A stretch of DNA of 64,000 bases from Colocasia esculenta. Lineage: Eukaryota > Streptophyta > Magnoliopsida > Alismatales > Araceae. Where the stretch lies: positions 70,566,206-70,630,205 of the forward strand of contig CM024758.1 of NCBI GenBank assembly GCA_014218235.1. The letters are read 5' to 3'. Of the stretch, positions 21,195-32,430 are shown piece after piece. Position numbers and translations under genes: made by a program. A model generated the notes under the pieces. It was not told the DNA's origin and did no database searches. It was given only the letters and a program-made list of their open reading frames with translations. Every line of letters begins with the position of its first letter. Position 1 is the stretch's first letter.

Positions 21195-23975
21195 GAAAAC
21201 CAATGGTCATAGAGGGAGTGATTTATCTTTGCCCTCTTTGCCCTTTAACAAGCATAGCCCACTACCCCTTACTAACATCAGGCAAGTTCAGTCTAAACTT
21301 ATCTTCATTGAGCTTCTTCATTCTATTGTAGCTATCCTGCTGCTCTCTTATGAAGTTTCCAAACATATCATAGAATCTCAAATCCAAGTGAAACAAAACA
21401 TTCAAAAACTGGTTTCTGAACCTGGCTTCTCTATATTTAACAGCTTCTCCTAGGTAAAAGTTCAAGAATTCTCTAGGAGAAAGACTATGGCTTTTCTGAG
21501 TGATAAGATTCAGATCAGCCAGAAGAACTTGGGAAGTTTTGAGCAAAGTAGGGAGCCAATCTTCAAATTTGTAGACTGGCATCCCATAGACTTCAAGAAA
21601 AGCTTTGATTGAAAGGAATTCTTTGAAAAGAGCCATGTGTTGCTCAGAGTGATAAATAAAAGTATACCAAAAGGAGGAAGTAAAGAGCTAGTGTTATGTT
21701 TCATCTTTGGCCTTACTCGAGATGAAAGTGCCACACTTGGCACAATCTGAGCAAGTGGATGAGTAGATTTGGCCAAAGAGGGAATTGAAGATGTAGGGAG
21801 AGAGGAGAAAAAGTGAGGAGCTAGGGTGTGAAGAGTGGGGTTTTTACAGTGTGGGACTTGTATGTGTATACCATAGGAAATGAAGGAATTGAAGTGATTG
21901 GGGGACAAGGAGGCTGTTCCTCTAGTTGAGAAGTAGAAGGAGGAGGATTAGAGGAAACAAGAGGGATTGGTTCAGAAGGAATTTGAGGTGTAGGTTTAGA
22001 GGGAATTGGAGGTGTTGGATCAGAAGGAGTGGAAGGTATGGGTTTAGAGGGTATTGGAACTGTTGGTTCAGGAGGAGGTGTAGGAATGGGATTGGGTTCT
22101 GAAGAGGAAAAAATTACAGAACCATATTTCATGAGCTTCCTCCTCACAAATCTCTTAAAGGTCTTGACCTTGGGTTGTTCTTCCCATAGACTGATCTGAT
22201 TGTTCTGGCTGCTCCTCTGACCTCGGCTTGATCACCTCAGAAGGCTGCTCCTCCTGAGGTTGCTGCTGCTCAACAGTCGGTTCTGGCACTACCGCTAACT
22301 CCACAGCTGGCTGATCATCATGCTTCTCTGGCAGTGGCTCTAACTGGTTGGGCTGCTGCTCTTCATGTATGGGGACTGAAGGAGGTGCAGAAGAGCTGCC
22401 CTTGCTCTGTTGGCACACTAATTGAAGGAGGAGATCCTTCATCTGCTGAACTTTTTCTGTCATAAAATCAAATTTTACATCAATCTAATGCATTTGCATT
22501 TGAAGCACAGTCAACATCTCTAGTTGCTTCAGGACCACATTCAGTACTTCATCCATGGTCCTGCTTGTCTCCCCCTTAGACCTTGGTCGGGTCTCAACTG
22601 GTAGTGAAGAGACAAAATGATATTGTTCATGTATAGAAGACTCAATTGGTGTAGTACTTGGAACATCTTCTTCTTGAGCCACTCCCTTACCTTTCAGATC
22701 TCTGAGCACTTTATTGATGGTCTCATCTGGGAGATCATGCTCAAGAGAGGCTCCTGCAGCTACATCTTGGACTGCCTCTTCTACTATTGCTTCTATTCTA
22801 ACTTCTTCTCTTATACTTTTTGGAGGCTGAACTTGAGGAATAAAGGAGGAACTCTATACCTCATCCGGAAATCTATCATGAGAGCAATTTGGTACAAAGT
22901 CCTTTGTCCAAAGATTCTGTGCTTTATCTTCCAAGACATAATCGCTTCTTCTCGGGGTGGAAAGCCCAATCTTTTTTCTTTACTGACACTAAAATCTCAT
23001 CAAAAAAATCTACTAAAACTCTTCTGAAAATAAGAGTAAGCAATGATCATAAGGAAGAGATTCCTATAAGTTCTTAGACCCTGCCATCCTATCCAAAATG
23101 ATAGAGGGCAAACTGACTCTATGCCCTTGAATAGCCCAAAATAGACGACTGCCATCTCTGGCTGTGATGGAGGAGTGAGTTCTAGCCCTAAGGGTGATGA
23201 TGGCATGGATAATTCTCTTTTCTGTTGAGAGCTCGTTGATTAGGAGCCCTTTCTTGGAGAGACTTCCGAGACTTCCAATTATTCCCAGTCTTTGCTTCTC
23301 TAAGGGAACATATTTTCCTATCTTATGTCCGATAGAGGGACAATACAAAATTTCAACTAATAACCCTCAATAATAGAAATCAGTGTACCTTTCACAAAAC
23401 CTGTCACTGACCCATCTGCATATACTTGGAGAGAAACATAAAAAGCCTTCACAGCATCCTCAAAAGTCAGCTCGTTGATCTGACAAATCATAGACCAACC
23501 TATCTCTTCTAGGGTTTCTGCTACCTAACTGAGTCTGCTGATAACTTAGAGAAATCCACTACTTTTCTTGGGCAAATTGAGGCTTTGGCTGAGTTGAGTC
23601 GTTAGAGTTGTTCTGGGGTGAAGAAGGTCCCATCCAATGCCCTAGAGGAGGCCATCTAGACAAATATATGGGACAAGTTTAAGGGAGATGATAGAGGAGA
23701 AGTGAAATGAGTTCAGAGAAGTCAATGATCCTACCTTTCTTCAAAGAAATCAAGGAAATCGGCAAGTGCTTGAAGACGGTTCCGTCGGGGTGAAGAACAG
23801 ATGCGGGAACCAGGAAGAGGACGAAGGAGTCGGAGACGTTTCGAAAGGGGTGATTTGGAAAGTAAGAGGGAAATGTTATAATAAAGAAAGAAATTGTGTA
23901 ATGGACTGTAGATGAGGAGATGAACAACTAGATTAAAAGAATAAACTGTTATTTTAATTTCCCCCGAAAACATTT
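21195..23975 (-). pseudogene. env-like region of Copia-B, heavily broken
   Basis: Minus-strand fragments occur in at least five frames. 23348-23064 resembles the Transposase_32-like segment of the Copia-A env-like gene (an HAIITL...SRLFWAIQG stretch). 22709-22155 is Glu/Gln/Pro-rich. 22147-21821 has a repeated (T/S)PP(I/E)PSKP-type proline-rich tract. 21636-21262 is Leu-rich and probably helical. The N-terminal part near 23970-23680 includes a basic stretch. The order differs from Copia-A (proline tract later), so the two genes are related but distant. No envelope function can be claimed. Confidence 0.65.
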
Positions 23976-24007
23976 TGTAACCCTTTTTTTTTTTGAATTA
24001 ACATACA

Positions 24008-24078
24008 CTCTGACTTCATAAACTCCGACTTCATAGGAGTCGAAAGTTGAAACTCCGACTTTTGAGAAGTCGAATGTT
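24008..24078. repeat. internal CTCCGACT/AGTCGAA inverted repeats (pol/env spacer of Copia-B)
   Basis: Two to three units of ACTCCGACTT...GAGTCGAAAG lie directly between the RNase H end and the env-like region. The same motif is repeated eleven times in this element's LTR (43553-43995). Relative to the element the internal units run opposite to the LTR units, judged by which arm has CTCC versus CTTC. Confidence 0.8.
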
Positions 24079-24129
24079 CATGACTTAGAAAAAATTAACG
24101 ATAGACAGAGCAAACAATGTACATAACAA

Positions 24130-27100
24130 TTCAATCAGGATTACACATTCCTATTTCTCTTCTTGTTGAAGTAAATCTATCTTCACAGAGTTGTTTAGTA
24201 AATAGATCAGCTAATTGATATTCTGTAAAAACAAATTCAAGTAAAATGTCACCATTACTTAAATAGTCCCTGATGAAATGATGTCTGACCTCAATGTGCT
24301 TGGTTCTTGAATATTGGATTAGATTTTTGGTCAAATTTATTACGCTTGTATTATCACATAGCATTGGAATTTCATGTAGTGTATGACCATAGTTTCTAGT
24401 TGATTGATCCACAACAGTTGAGTGCAACAACTCCAGCTGCAATGTATTCTGCTTCTGTTGTGACAACTATTGAGTTTTGTTTTCTAGAAGACCAGAAAAT
24501 TAAACATCCTACAAGAAATTGACAAGTACCACTGGTGCTTTTTCTGTCTATTTTGCATCTAGCATAGTCTGCATCACTATATCCAAGCAATTTAAATTCA
24601 GAACATCTGGGATACCATAAATCCAATTTACTTGTATTCATAAGATATCTATTTTTTTTAACAACATTAACATGAGATTCTTTAGGATCATCTTCAAATC
24701 TAGCATACAAATATACACTGAATATTATATATGGTCTACTAGCAGTAAGATAGAGTAACGACCCAATCATGCCTCTATAAATCTTTTGATCTACTTTCTT
24801 ACCAATGAATCACTATTAAATTAATTCCTGAGCTCATGAGTGTTCCTAAGGGCTTACACTTGTCAAAACCATATTTAGAGAGCAAATATGAAATATACTC
24901 GGTTGACAAATGTGAGTGCCTTCCTTGGTCTGCTTGATCTGCAAGCCAAGAAAGTAATTAAGCTCACCCATCATACTCATTTCAAATTCACTTTGCATAA
25001 GGTGTTCAAAGAATTTGCAGATGACTCATTAGTAGAACCAAAGATAATATCATCAACATATTTATACAATCAAGATCCCTTCTAAAATTTCTTAATAAAT
25101 AGAGTGCTATCTACTTTACCTCTTGAAAAATTATGTGAATAAGATAAACACTTAGTCTTTCATACCAAGCTCTTGGAGCTTGTTTCAAACCATATAGTGC
25201 TTTCTTTAAACGGAAAACATGATTTGGATACTTAGTATCTTCAAAACCAGGTGGTTGCTCAACATAAACTTCCTCTTTTATGAAACCATTTAGAAAGACA
25301 CTTTTAACATCCATCTGAAACAAATTGATATTAAGAGAACATGCATAAGCTAATAGAATTCTGATTGCCTCTAATTTAGCAACTGGAGCATATGTTTGAT
25401 CGAAATCAATGCCTTCCTCTTGGGAATATCCTTGTGCTACAATTATAGCTTTGTTCCTTGTGATCAATCATGATTCATCCATTTTGTTTCTGAAGACCCA
25501 TCTGGTCCCAAAACTAGATGGTTAGAAGGTCTAGGCACAAGAGTCCAGACCTGGCTGCGTTGGAACTAGTTAAGTTTCTCTTGCATAGTAGGATCCAAGA
25601 TTCATCTGTCAGTGCATCATTGATTGTCCTGGGCTCAATCTGAGAAACAAATGCAGTGTAGTCACAGGAATCATTCATACCTCTTGTTCTCACCCTGTCA
25701 TGAGGATCACCTATGATAATTTCTTTTGGATGATCTCTATTATACCTCAGTTCTCTAGGTAGTCCTTCATGTGCTTCTTCTTGTTGCTAAAGTTCTTCTA
25801 TTGGTAGAGCTTCCTTGTCTTCCTCTTTTTATTCAAGAGAAGTCTGTTCCAGATCCCTGCACAATTCTTCAACAACATCTTCTTCTTCTTCTATTTTCTT
25901 AATAGAAGGGTTAGTTTCATCAAATAAAACATGAACTGACTATGTTATAGTTAAAGTTATTCTGTTAAATACTTTGTATCATCTAGGTTTGGAAATATAT
26001 CCTAGTAGAAAGCTTTCATCACTTTTAACATCTAATTTCCTAAATTATCTTTTCCATTATTCAAAATGAAACACTTACAACCAAAGGGTCGAAGGTGACT
26101 AATGTTTGACCTTTTCTCCTTGTATAACTCATAAGGTGTCTTCTTCAGAATTGGTCTGATCATGCACCTATTGATGATGTAGCAGGCTGTGTTGACTGCT
26201 TCTGCCCAGAAGTACCTTAGTCAATTGTATTCTGTAAGCATTGTTCTGGTCATATCCAGTAGTGTTCTGTTCTTTCTTTCTACTACTCCATTTTGTTGAG
26301 GTGTTCTTAGTGCAAAGAAATTGTGTTCTATGCCATTTTCTTCACAGAATCTGACAGATTCTTCATTCTTGAATTCTCCACGATGATCAGATCTAATACT
26401 GATTATCTGATATTTCTGGTTCTTCTGTACTAATTTACTGAATTTCAGAAAAGCTGAAAAAGTTTTTGATTTGGCTTCCAAAAATGATACCCAAGTATAT
26501 CTTCAATAATCATCCACAATTACATAACCATATACCTTTCCTCCAAGACTTTCTCTTTTTATAGGTCCAAATAAATCCATGTGAATAAGTTCCAATGGTT
26601 TGAAGGTTGTCACCAATGTCTTGGACTAAAATGATGTTTTTGTTTGCTTTCCTTTTGCACAAGATGTACAGATTCTAGATTTCTTCATTTTCAGCTTTGG
26701 AAGACCTTCAACTATATCATGTTTGATTAATTTCTTGATCACTGAAGTGCTTGCATGTCCTAGTCTTCTATGTCATAAATCAATCTCTTCATTCTTAGTA
26801 GTTGCAAGGCACAAGTCTACTTCTTTCAGTTCTGCCAGTTGTAAGGTATACAAATTCTTAACTCTTTGAGCTTCAAAGACTATTTTTCCATTTTTTGAAT
26901 AATGCATTTATCGTTCTGAAACTTTACTAAGTGACCTTTGTCACAAAGTTGACTGATACTAGTGAGATTGTGTTTTAATCCTTCAACATACATAACATCT
27001 TCTATTAGATCCTTTTCGTTTGTTCCTACTATTCCACAACCTAAAACTTTTTCTTTTCCATTATCACCATAAGTGACTTGACCAATTTCATTTCTGAAAC

Positions 27101-27190
27101 TTGTAAATAATTTTATGTCACTTGTCATATTCCTTGAGCACCCACTGTCCAAATACCATTTGGATGCTCTCAGGCATCCTTGCAAACAGA
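24130..27190 (-). pseudogene. Copia-B pol: protease, integrase, RT and RNase H
   Basis: Minus-strand order is: protease WYLDSGCSRNMTSD (active site DSG, near 27170); GAG-pre-integrase SISQLCDKGHLVKF (near 26930); integrase core ending RTPQQNGVVERKNRTL (near 26280), with the second Asp in RSDHRGEF; RT VAQGYSQEEGIDFDQTYAPV, FQMDVKSVFLNG and LKKALYGLKQAPRAWY (25467-25111); RNase H LLGYSDADYARC, TEAEYIAA and KHIEVRHHFIRD (24770-24131). The RT YVDD segment lies in a decayed stretch near 25060. Multiple stops and frameshifts make it non-functional. Integrase before RT defines copia. The end ADLFTK is typical of copia RNase H. Confidence 0.9.
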
Positions 27191-27418
27191 ATTAATGTGA
27201 GATTTTTGGTACCCAAATTTTCTTGGGTCCTTGATGGTTAGTTTTTGGAATCCAACGAAGGTGACTAGTAGTGCATGTGCTAATTGTGTGTCCTAATTGA
27301 TTACAATGAGTACAACATAGATCATATGCATTCTTTAAATTTGTAGTGTTATTAGTTTTCTATTTCTGTCTGTAAACATATTGATTAACCATTTTTAGAT
27401 TTTTAATTATCTTTTCTT

Positions 27419-28460
27419 TTACAAACTTATATTTTCAGGATACACAATTTCTTCTACATTTTCTAGAGGTGTATACCCTACTCCATATTTCTTTTTACCT
27501 ATTCTAGCACCTTTCAATTTTACAACTAAGGATGTTTTACAGTTTGTGATTCTATCTATGGTAGCTCTTAAATAGTTATTTTCTTCTTTTAATTTTTCTT
27601 CATCTTTCAATTGATTTACATTTGATTCAAGTTCCATTATTTTACTATTTTTAGCCTTTAAATCTTCACATAATAGTTCATTAGATCTTTTAGTTTCAGT
27701 TAAATTTTGTCATAATCTTTCTACTTCTTTTTTTAGAAAGGTGTTGAATTTTTCTTGGTTCAGTAAATTTAACTTAACTACTTTCATTTGTTTAACTACT
27801 ACTTTATATTTATCATACAATTCATTAAATGCATCTTTTAGATTATCGGAATCAGATTCTGAACATGAGTAAAGGAAGTTTCAGAATTTACCTGATCTAG
27901 TCCTGCGATGAGGGCTAGATTCACTGTTGTTCTTCCTCTGATTCTGAACTTGAAGAGTCTGAACTTGTAGCTTCTTCATTATCCCATGTTGCTGCCTTTG
28001 CTTTCTTTTGTATCTTCTGAACGTTTTCTCATTCCCTTTCTTTTTCTCATATTTTTCAGCTAGATCTTTCTTTTTGAGCTTAGGACATTCTAATTTGAAG
28101 TGTCCTGGCTGATTGCATTCGTAACATACTGGCTCCTTCTTCTTATCCTTTTTGAAATATTTTTTTGAGCCGAACTTCTTCTTCTTGGCAAGAATTCTCT
28201 GAAGTTTCCTTGACAGCATGGCTTCATCATCACTATCTTTAGATATTTCTTTTGAATCATCAGAGGAAGAAGAATCTGCAACCTTCAAAGCATTTGATAT
28301 TTTCTTTTTCGATGAACTTTCAGAAAATATTTCCATATTAATTTCATGAGCAATTAGAGAACCAATTAGTTTATCTATAGAGAGTTCAGTAAGATCATGA
28401 GTTTTTTTCAATAGCAGTTACTTTGGGAGTTCATTAATGAGTTAATGACTTGAGTATTTT
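27419..28460 (-). pseudogene. Copia-B gag, C-terminal two thirds
   Basis: Minus-strand 28460-27881 carries the UBN2-type gag segment (KTHDLTELSIDKLIGSLIAHE) and a Ser/Asp/Lys-rich linker. A zinc knuckle CYECNQPGHFKLEC (C-x2-C-x4-H-x4-C) follows, then Lys-rich sequence. 27637-27419 is a Glu/Lys/Asn-rich coiled-coil-like part before protease. The N-terminal part continues at 41473 beyond the LARD insertion. Confidence 0.85.
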
Positions 28461-28509
28461 TGTAAGACTCGGCTTCCCGACTTTTCATCCGACGTCTGGG
28501 ATGACTGGC

Positions 28510-28830
28510 CACTGACGCGTCCAGGCTGGGTGATGCTCGGTGTCGCGTCAGGGGTTCCCGACGCGACAGTCATCCGTGTCGCGGCGAGTCTGTGCGTCGC
28601 GTTCTTGTCACGCCCGGGTTGCCCGTCGCGTTCTTGTAGCGCCCGGTCAACGGGTGGCGACAACATTTTGTCGTGTTTCGCTGCGGGCGGTCGTCTGCGC
28701 CTGTTAGAGGGGCAGGCGTGTCAGTACGGTGTGTCGCATTATCTTGGCGCCCTGGGGGGCGCATTCTTGTCGCGGTCCGTGGACCCTCGCGTTAAGGTTG
28801 TTAACGCGACAGGGGTCCGTCGTTTCTGGG
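28510..28830. repeat. GTCGCG-rich repeats, LARD LTR1 part 1
   Basis: Repeated GTCGCGTTCTTGTC(G/A)CG, GTCGCGTTCTTGTAGCGCC and GTCGCG(G/A) units. They occur at the same place in LTR2 (35330-35610), where several CG pairs are TG or CA and vice versa. Confidence 0.8.
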
Positions 28831-29091
28831 TGCCAGGGCTCAAGGCGCTGGCCGGCTACCCCTTCATTCCCTCTCTCCTCTTCTTCCCTTTCCCTCTTCT
28901 CGGGCGAAGGGGAGTTCCCTTTCGGCGATCCGGCCGTGTGGGGGCGCCCGCGGGTCCGTACAGAGTGGCGGAGCGCTTCATGGAGCGAGGAGGAGGCGGC
29001 CGTGCGTCGTGAAGGCCCTTCTTGGTTCGGTTCTTCGTAACCTGTAGGGATTTCTTGTGCCCTCCCAATCGGGTGGATCGAAGGCCTCGGG

Positions 29092-29100
29092 TTTTTATAG
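29092..29100 (+). promoter_or_regulatory. candidate TATA box, LARD LTR1
   Basis: TTTTTATAG lies in a locally AT-rich patch between the two GTCGCG-rich blocks. The same element is at 35906-35913 in LTR2. Confidence 0.45.
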
Positions 29101-29199
29101 TTAGCTTTATAGCTTTCCACATGCTCCCTCCCGATGTGTGCATGTTTGGTATGGTTCTGGGCGGCCCGGGATGGAGCATCATGTGGTCTGCCTCCCGCC

Positions 29200-29430
29200 T
29201 GATGTCGCAGCCGCGGTTGTCGTCGCGACATCATTAGAAGCGTCGCCCCGTCGAGCGTGACCTTATCGCGGCGCACTTGGCGGTCGTGATAAGGGGTCAC
29301 TGTCACGACCTGGTTTCCCGTCGTGACAGGAAGGCTGTCGCGACGCGCCACCCCGTCGCATCAAGGCTATTGTCGCGGTGCCCTTCCCCATCGTGATGGC
29401 ATCGCGATGGCCTGTGGGGGCGCGACAGTG
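29200..29430. repeat. TCGCGA palindromes, LARD LTR1 part 2
   Basis: GTCGCGACATC, CTGTCGCGACG, CATCGCGATGG and related forms, with decayed copies such as GTCGTGACAG. The LTR2 counterpart is 36020-36245. Confidence 0.8.
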
Positions 29431-29610
29431 CCTATGCTGCCTCGGGTTGTTCCATGGCCGATTTGTCTGTTGCCGTGTGCCCCAGGGAAGGCTTTCCCTT
29501 AGGACCTTCCGGTAAGGGAACGCGGCTAGCAGCCTCCCTGCATTCAGTGATTGAAGGTGACACCTTCGTGGCTGTGTGCTGGCAGTGGTGCTAGGAGGGT
29601 CGCGTCTGTC

Positions 29611-29643
29611 TAATATCGATTGACTGGCGGTCATCGATTATTA
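29611..29643. other. ATCGAT-centred inverted repeat, LARD LTR1
   Basis: TAATATCGATTGACT and GGTCATCGATTATTA form an imperfect hairpin. The LTR2 copy at 36425-36459 is perfect, so this one has lost bases. Confidence 0.75.
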
Positions 29644-31241
29644 GCAGAGCGACGGTTTGTTCCGTGCTAGATGGTAGTGTTTCCGAGACTCCGGCTTTTT
29701 CGTACGTGTTGGTTGGCCGACAACTCTGTTGAGGTTTGTGCGTGCTTCTTGCTACTGGGCTTGTCGCGGTTACAGCCAGCGGTTCTGCGTGGTTTTGTTG
29801 TGCTGCCCCGCTTGTTTTCGCTCGGTGCTTGGCACTTGAGGCTTGTCCCGTTCAGAGGTTGTCCTCCATTGCCTTGGACCCCTATCCTCAGAGCCTTCGA
29901 GGGAGGTATCAGGGCTACGAGTGTGCTCGAGTTGGCAGCCGACAGGGCGGACTCTGGAGCTGAGGGGAAAACGAGGTTCGGACAGCGACGTTGAGTCGTT
30001 TATAGAGCTCTCTTTTCTGGGTCTGGGATGCCGAGGGGTTCGGAGTGCTTTCCTAGCGCAGACCCAACAATCCTTTGTCTCACTGCCTCGCTCTACGTTG
30101 GTTCCGGAGCCGTATAGGGAGGTCAGGCGTGAGGCCGCAGCTTGGCCGGGTTGTGGTGTTGCGTGTGTTGTGTGTTCTTGGCAGCTCTGTCTCACCCTCG
30201 CGTAGGGGCAGAGGCAGAGCTATGCTAGTGAGTAGAGCGTGTGGACCGCGGGTCCCCTCTCTTGGCTGCTAGCGGCGGTGGCTTGGTTGCTGTTGCTGTG
30301 ACGATGTTTCCTCGCGACTTTCCGAGTGTTCCTCGTTGCCCGAGCTTCACGGCGGTTACATCCTGGCTGTGTCTAGTCTCTGTGGGCATCATTGGTCTGG
30401 CCTTGGGCAGACCCGTGTTTCTGGTGGTTCGCGCTCGGTTTCCTGTCGGTACCGTAGGTCCGTTCTTGGGTGCCAGTCCGTAGTGGCACCGGCGTGTATG
30501 GTTCCCGACCTTGAGGTGTATCCGAGGTCCGGGCTGGTTCTGCTTGTGGGCCCTCGACTCTGTGGAGGTCTGAGGTGGCCGTGCTTGCGGTGAGACATCG
30601 TTCTCACCTGGTTGTGGTGTGGTCTCGACAGGTGTGCCGAGAGTTGCCTCTGCTGTGTGCCCGACTCCGTTGGTTTTCGCGGGAGTTGTGTGTGTGGCCC
30701 GACCTCGGTTGGTGGTCGTGGCATCTTGTTGTTCTCTTCCACTGCTTAGTAGGATCATGATGTATGTGTTACTCGCTTTACAGCTTTCTAGTGTAGTTTC
30801 CTGTTTTCGGAGTTTCTGCTGCTCTGGCGGTGAGGGATTGGTAATCCCTACTGGGCCTTGTTCGTGAGGCTCACCCCCTACTTCTTTCAGCTAGGGGCTC
30901 GTCGTCGCCGGAGCTCGGTGTCAAACAGGTTGTAGAGGCGGCTGTGGCGCCGTGTGTTTTCAGCAACAGTGAGAGCAAGAGTTGTGAGCTCTTGTAGCCT
31001 GAGTGAGCTAAGAGCTATGTTTTGCAAGTCCTCGGGGTATGCCCCTTAAGGACTGCACCTTTCTTCTTGTACCTGTGCTTTTGCTTTGGACGTGTTGTAC
31101 AACCCTTTTCTATAATGTACATATTATTATAGTTATTTGAACTCAGTACATATCTCACTAGACTTTTTCATATAACCCTTCCGGTCTTCGGATCCGTGGG
31201 TGGCAGCGCGACCCTCGGTGTCCCTGGCGAGGGGTCTGACA

Positions 31242-31261
31242 GGTTGGTATCAGAGCGTGGG
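31242..31261 (+). promoter_or_regulatory. LARD primer-binding site 1 (tRNA-iMet)
   Basis: TGGTATCAGAGC at 31245-31256, three bases after the LTR end, is an exact match to the initiator-Met PBS. Confidence 0.93.
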
Positions 31262-31854
31262 TCTATTGTGATTTGTGATGAGTTAATAACTATGGCTGTC
31301 CCAAAGAAAGGTACTAGTACGCTGCTGACACCGTCCGACTAGTGTTAGGCTTGTTCTTTCAATTGTTTTGCAGGCTTGCGCTTCCCTGCATGGTTCGTGT
31401 TCGTGTTGCAGCAGGTTGCAGTTGTTGCTGTGCCGCGTGCTTGGCAAGTGTGGTCGCTCGACGTGTTCGTGTCGTAGCGGCACGGTTGGCGCTGGACTTG
31501 CTGGTAGTGGTCTTCTTGTGTGGAGGACGCTTGCAGGCAAGTCCAGGTGCGGTGCTTGGTAGTCTTCGTCGCATTTGAGTGTGCGTGTTGTGAAGGCTGA
31601 GAGAGCCTGCGTGTGTGTGGCCTTCACTGGTGTAGAGTGTTGTCTGCAGAAACATTCGAAGTGTCTGCCTTGTTGGCTGCCCCTCTGTTGTTGGGGTGAG
31701 TGCTGTGGGTGTGTGTGTGTTTGGCCTTGTGTGCCTGTGCGCTGTGCTCGGGACGCCGAGCTGAGCAGGGCTTTGTGTGCTGTGTTGCATCGCTGGTTGA
31801 GCGCTGCGACACTTGTCTGGGTTTGTTGTCAGCCTGGTGCTGACTGGTTCTGAA

Positions 31855-32430
31855 CTCTAGTGAGGTGCTCCTAGAGTTCTTCTCTGTTGGTTCTGTTGGG
31901 AGTGAGGTTTCCCCAAAACAATGTTGTGCCCGTTTCTGGTTGCTGTTGCGCTGCCCTCGAGGCTAAGGTGCATCGCTTGGTTGCCCTGTGTTCTGGTGAG
32001 GTTTCCCAGAACCGTTTATTATTGTCCTGGTGAGGGTTTCTCTCAGGATTGCTCCGCGCTCATTTCTGTCATGCTGTGCTACCTCAGGGTTTGAGGTATG
32101 CTGCTTCCGTTGGTTTGGCTGGTGCGTTCTGGAGGGTTTTCCCAGAACGGTGCCTTGGTGGTTCTGGTGGAGGTTCTCCCAGAACCGGCTTGTGTTGTTT
32201 TTGCAGTTCTACTGGCTGCAGTATCTTCTCTGATGGTCTATGTTGTTTGGTCATTGAGTTGTGCATTCTGGTGAAGGTTCTTCCCAGGATCGCCGTTTTT
32301 CGCTTCTGGCGGAGTTTCTTCCCAGGAGTGCTATGCGTTCGTTTCGGGGGCACTGTTGAGTTGCCCTGTGATTCGAAGTGTGCCGATTGGTTGGGCTGCG
32401 TTCTGGTGAGGTTCTCCCCAGAGTTGCTTC
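31855..32430 (+). repeat. hairpin array TTCTGG...CCAGAA, interior 1
   Basis: At least nine hairpins of 6-8 bp stem occur at about 30-110 bp spacing: CTCTAG/CTAGAG (31855-31876), GTTCTGG/CCCAGAAC (31990-32012), GTTCTGG/CCCAGAAC (32126-32148), GGTTCTGG/CCAGAACC (32160-32186), ATTCTGG/CCAGGAT (32265-32291), TTCTGG/CCAGGA (near 32306), TTCTGG/CCCAGAG (near 32401) and others. Loops are GGTGAGGTT-like. Most differences between copies keep pairing through G-T wobble. Confidence 0.85.

Larger units (their letters stand above)
28461..31241 (+). repeat. LARD LTR1 (2,781 bp)
   Basis: It starts TGTAAGACTCGG and ends GGGGTCTGACA before the PBS. It is GC-rich for about 2.5 kb and AT-rich in the last 150 bp. 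ORFs on both strands are not conserved in frame in LTR2 and are treated as chance. Confidence 0.92.

Noticed and set aside
23731..23973. Small membrane protein upstream of the Copia-B env region
   Set aside because: It is one of several overlapping frames in decayed env-like sequence and has no initiation context or conserved motif.
28530..29351. ORFs of 160-215 codons in LARD LTR1
   Set aside because: They are not conserved in frame in LTR2 and have no recognisable domain; GC-rich chance ORFs.
31242..31261. tRNA gene at the TGGTATCAGAGC sites
   Set aside because: Only the 3' complement of initiator tRNA is present, placed right after an LTR; it is a primer-binding site.
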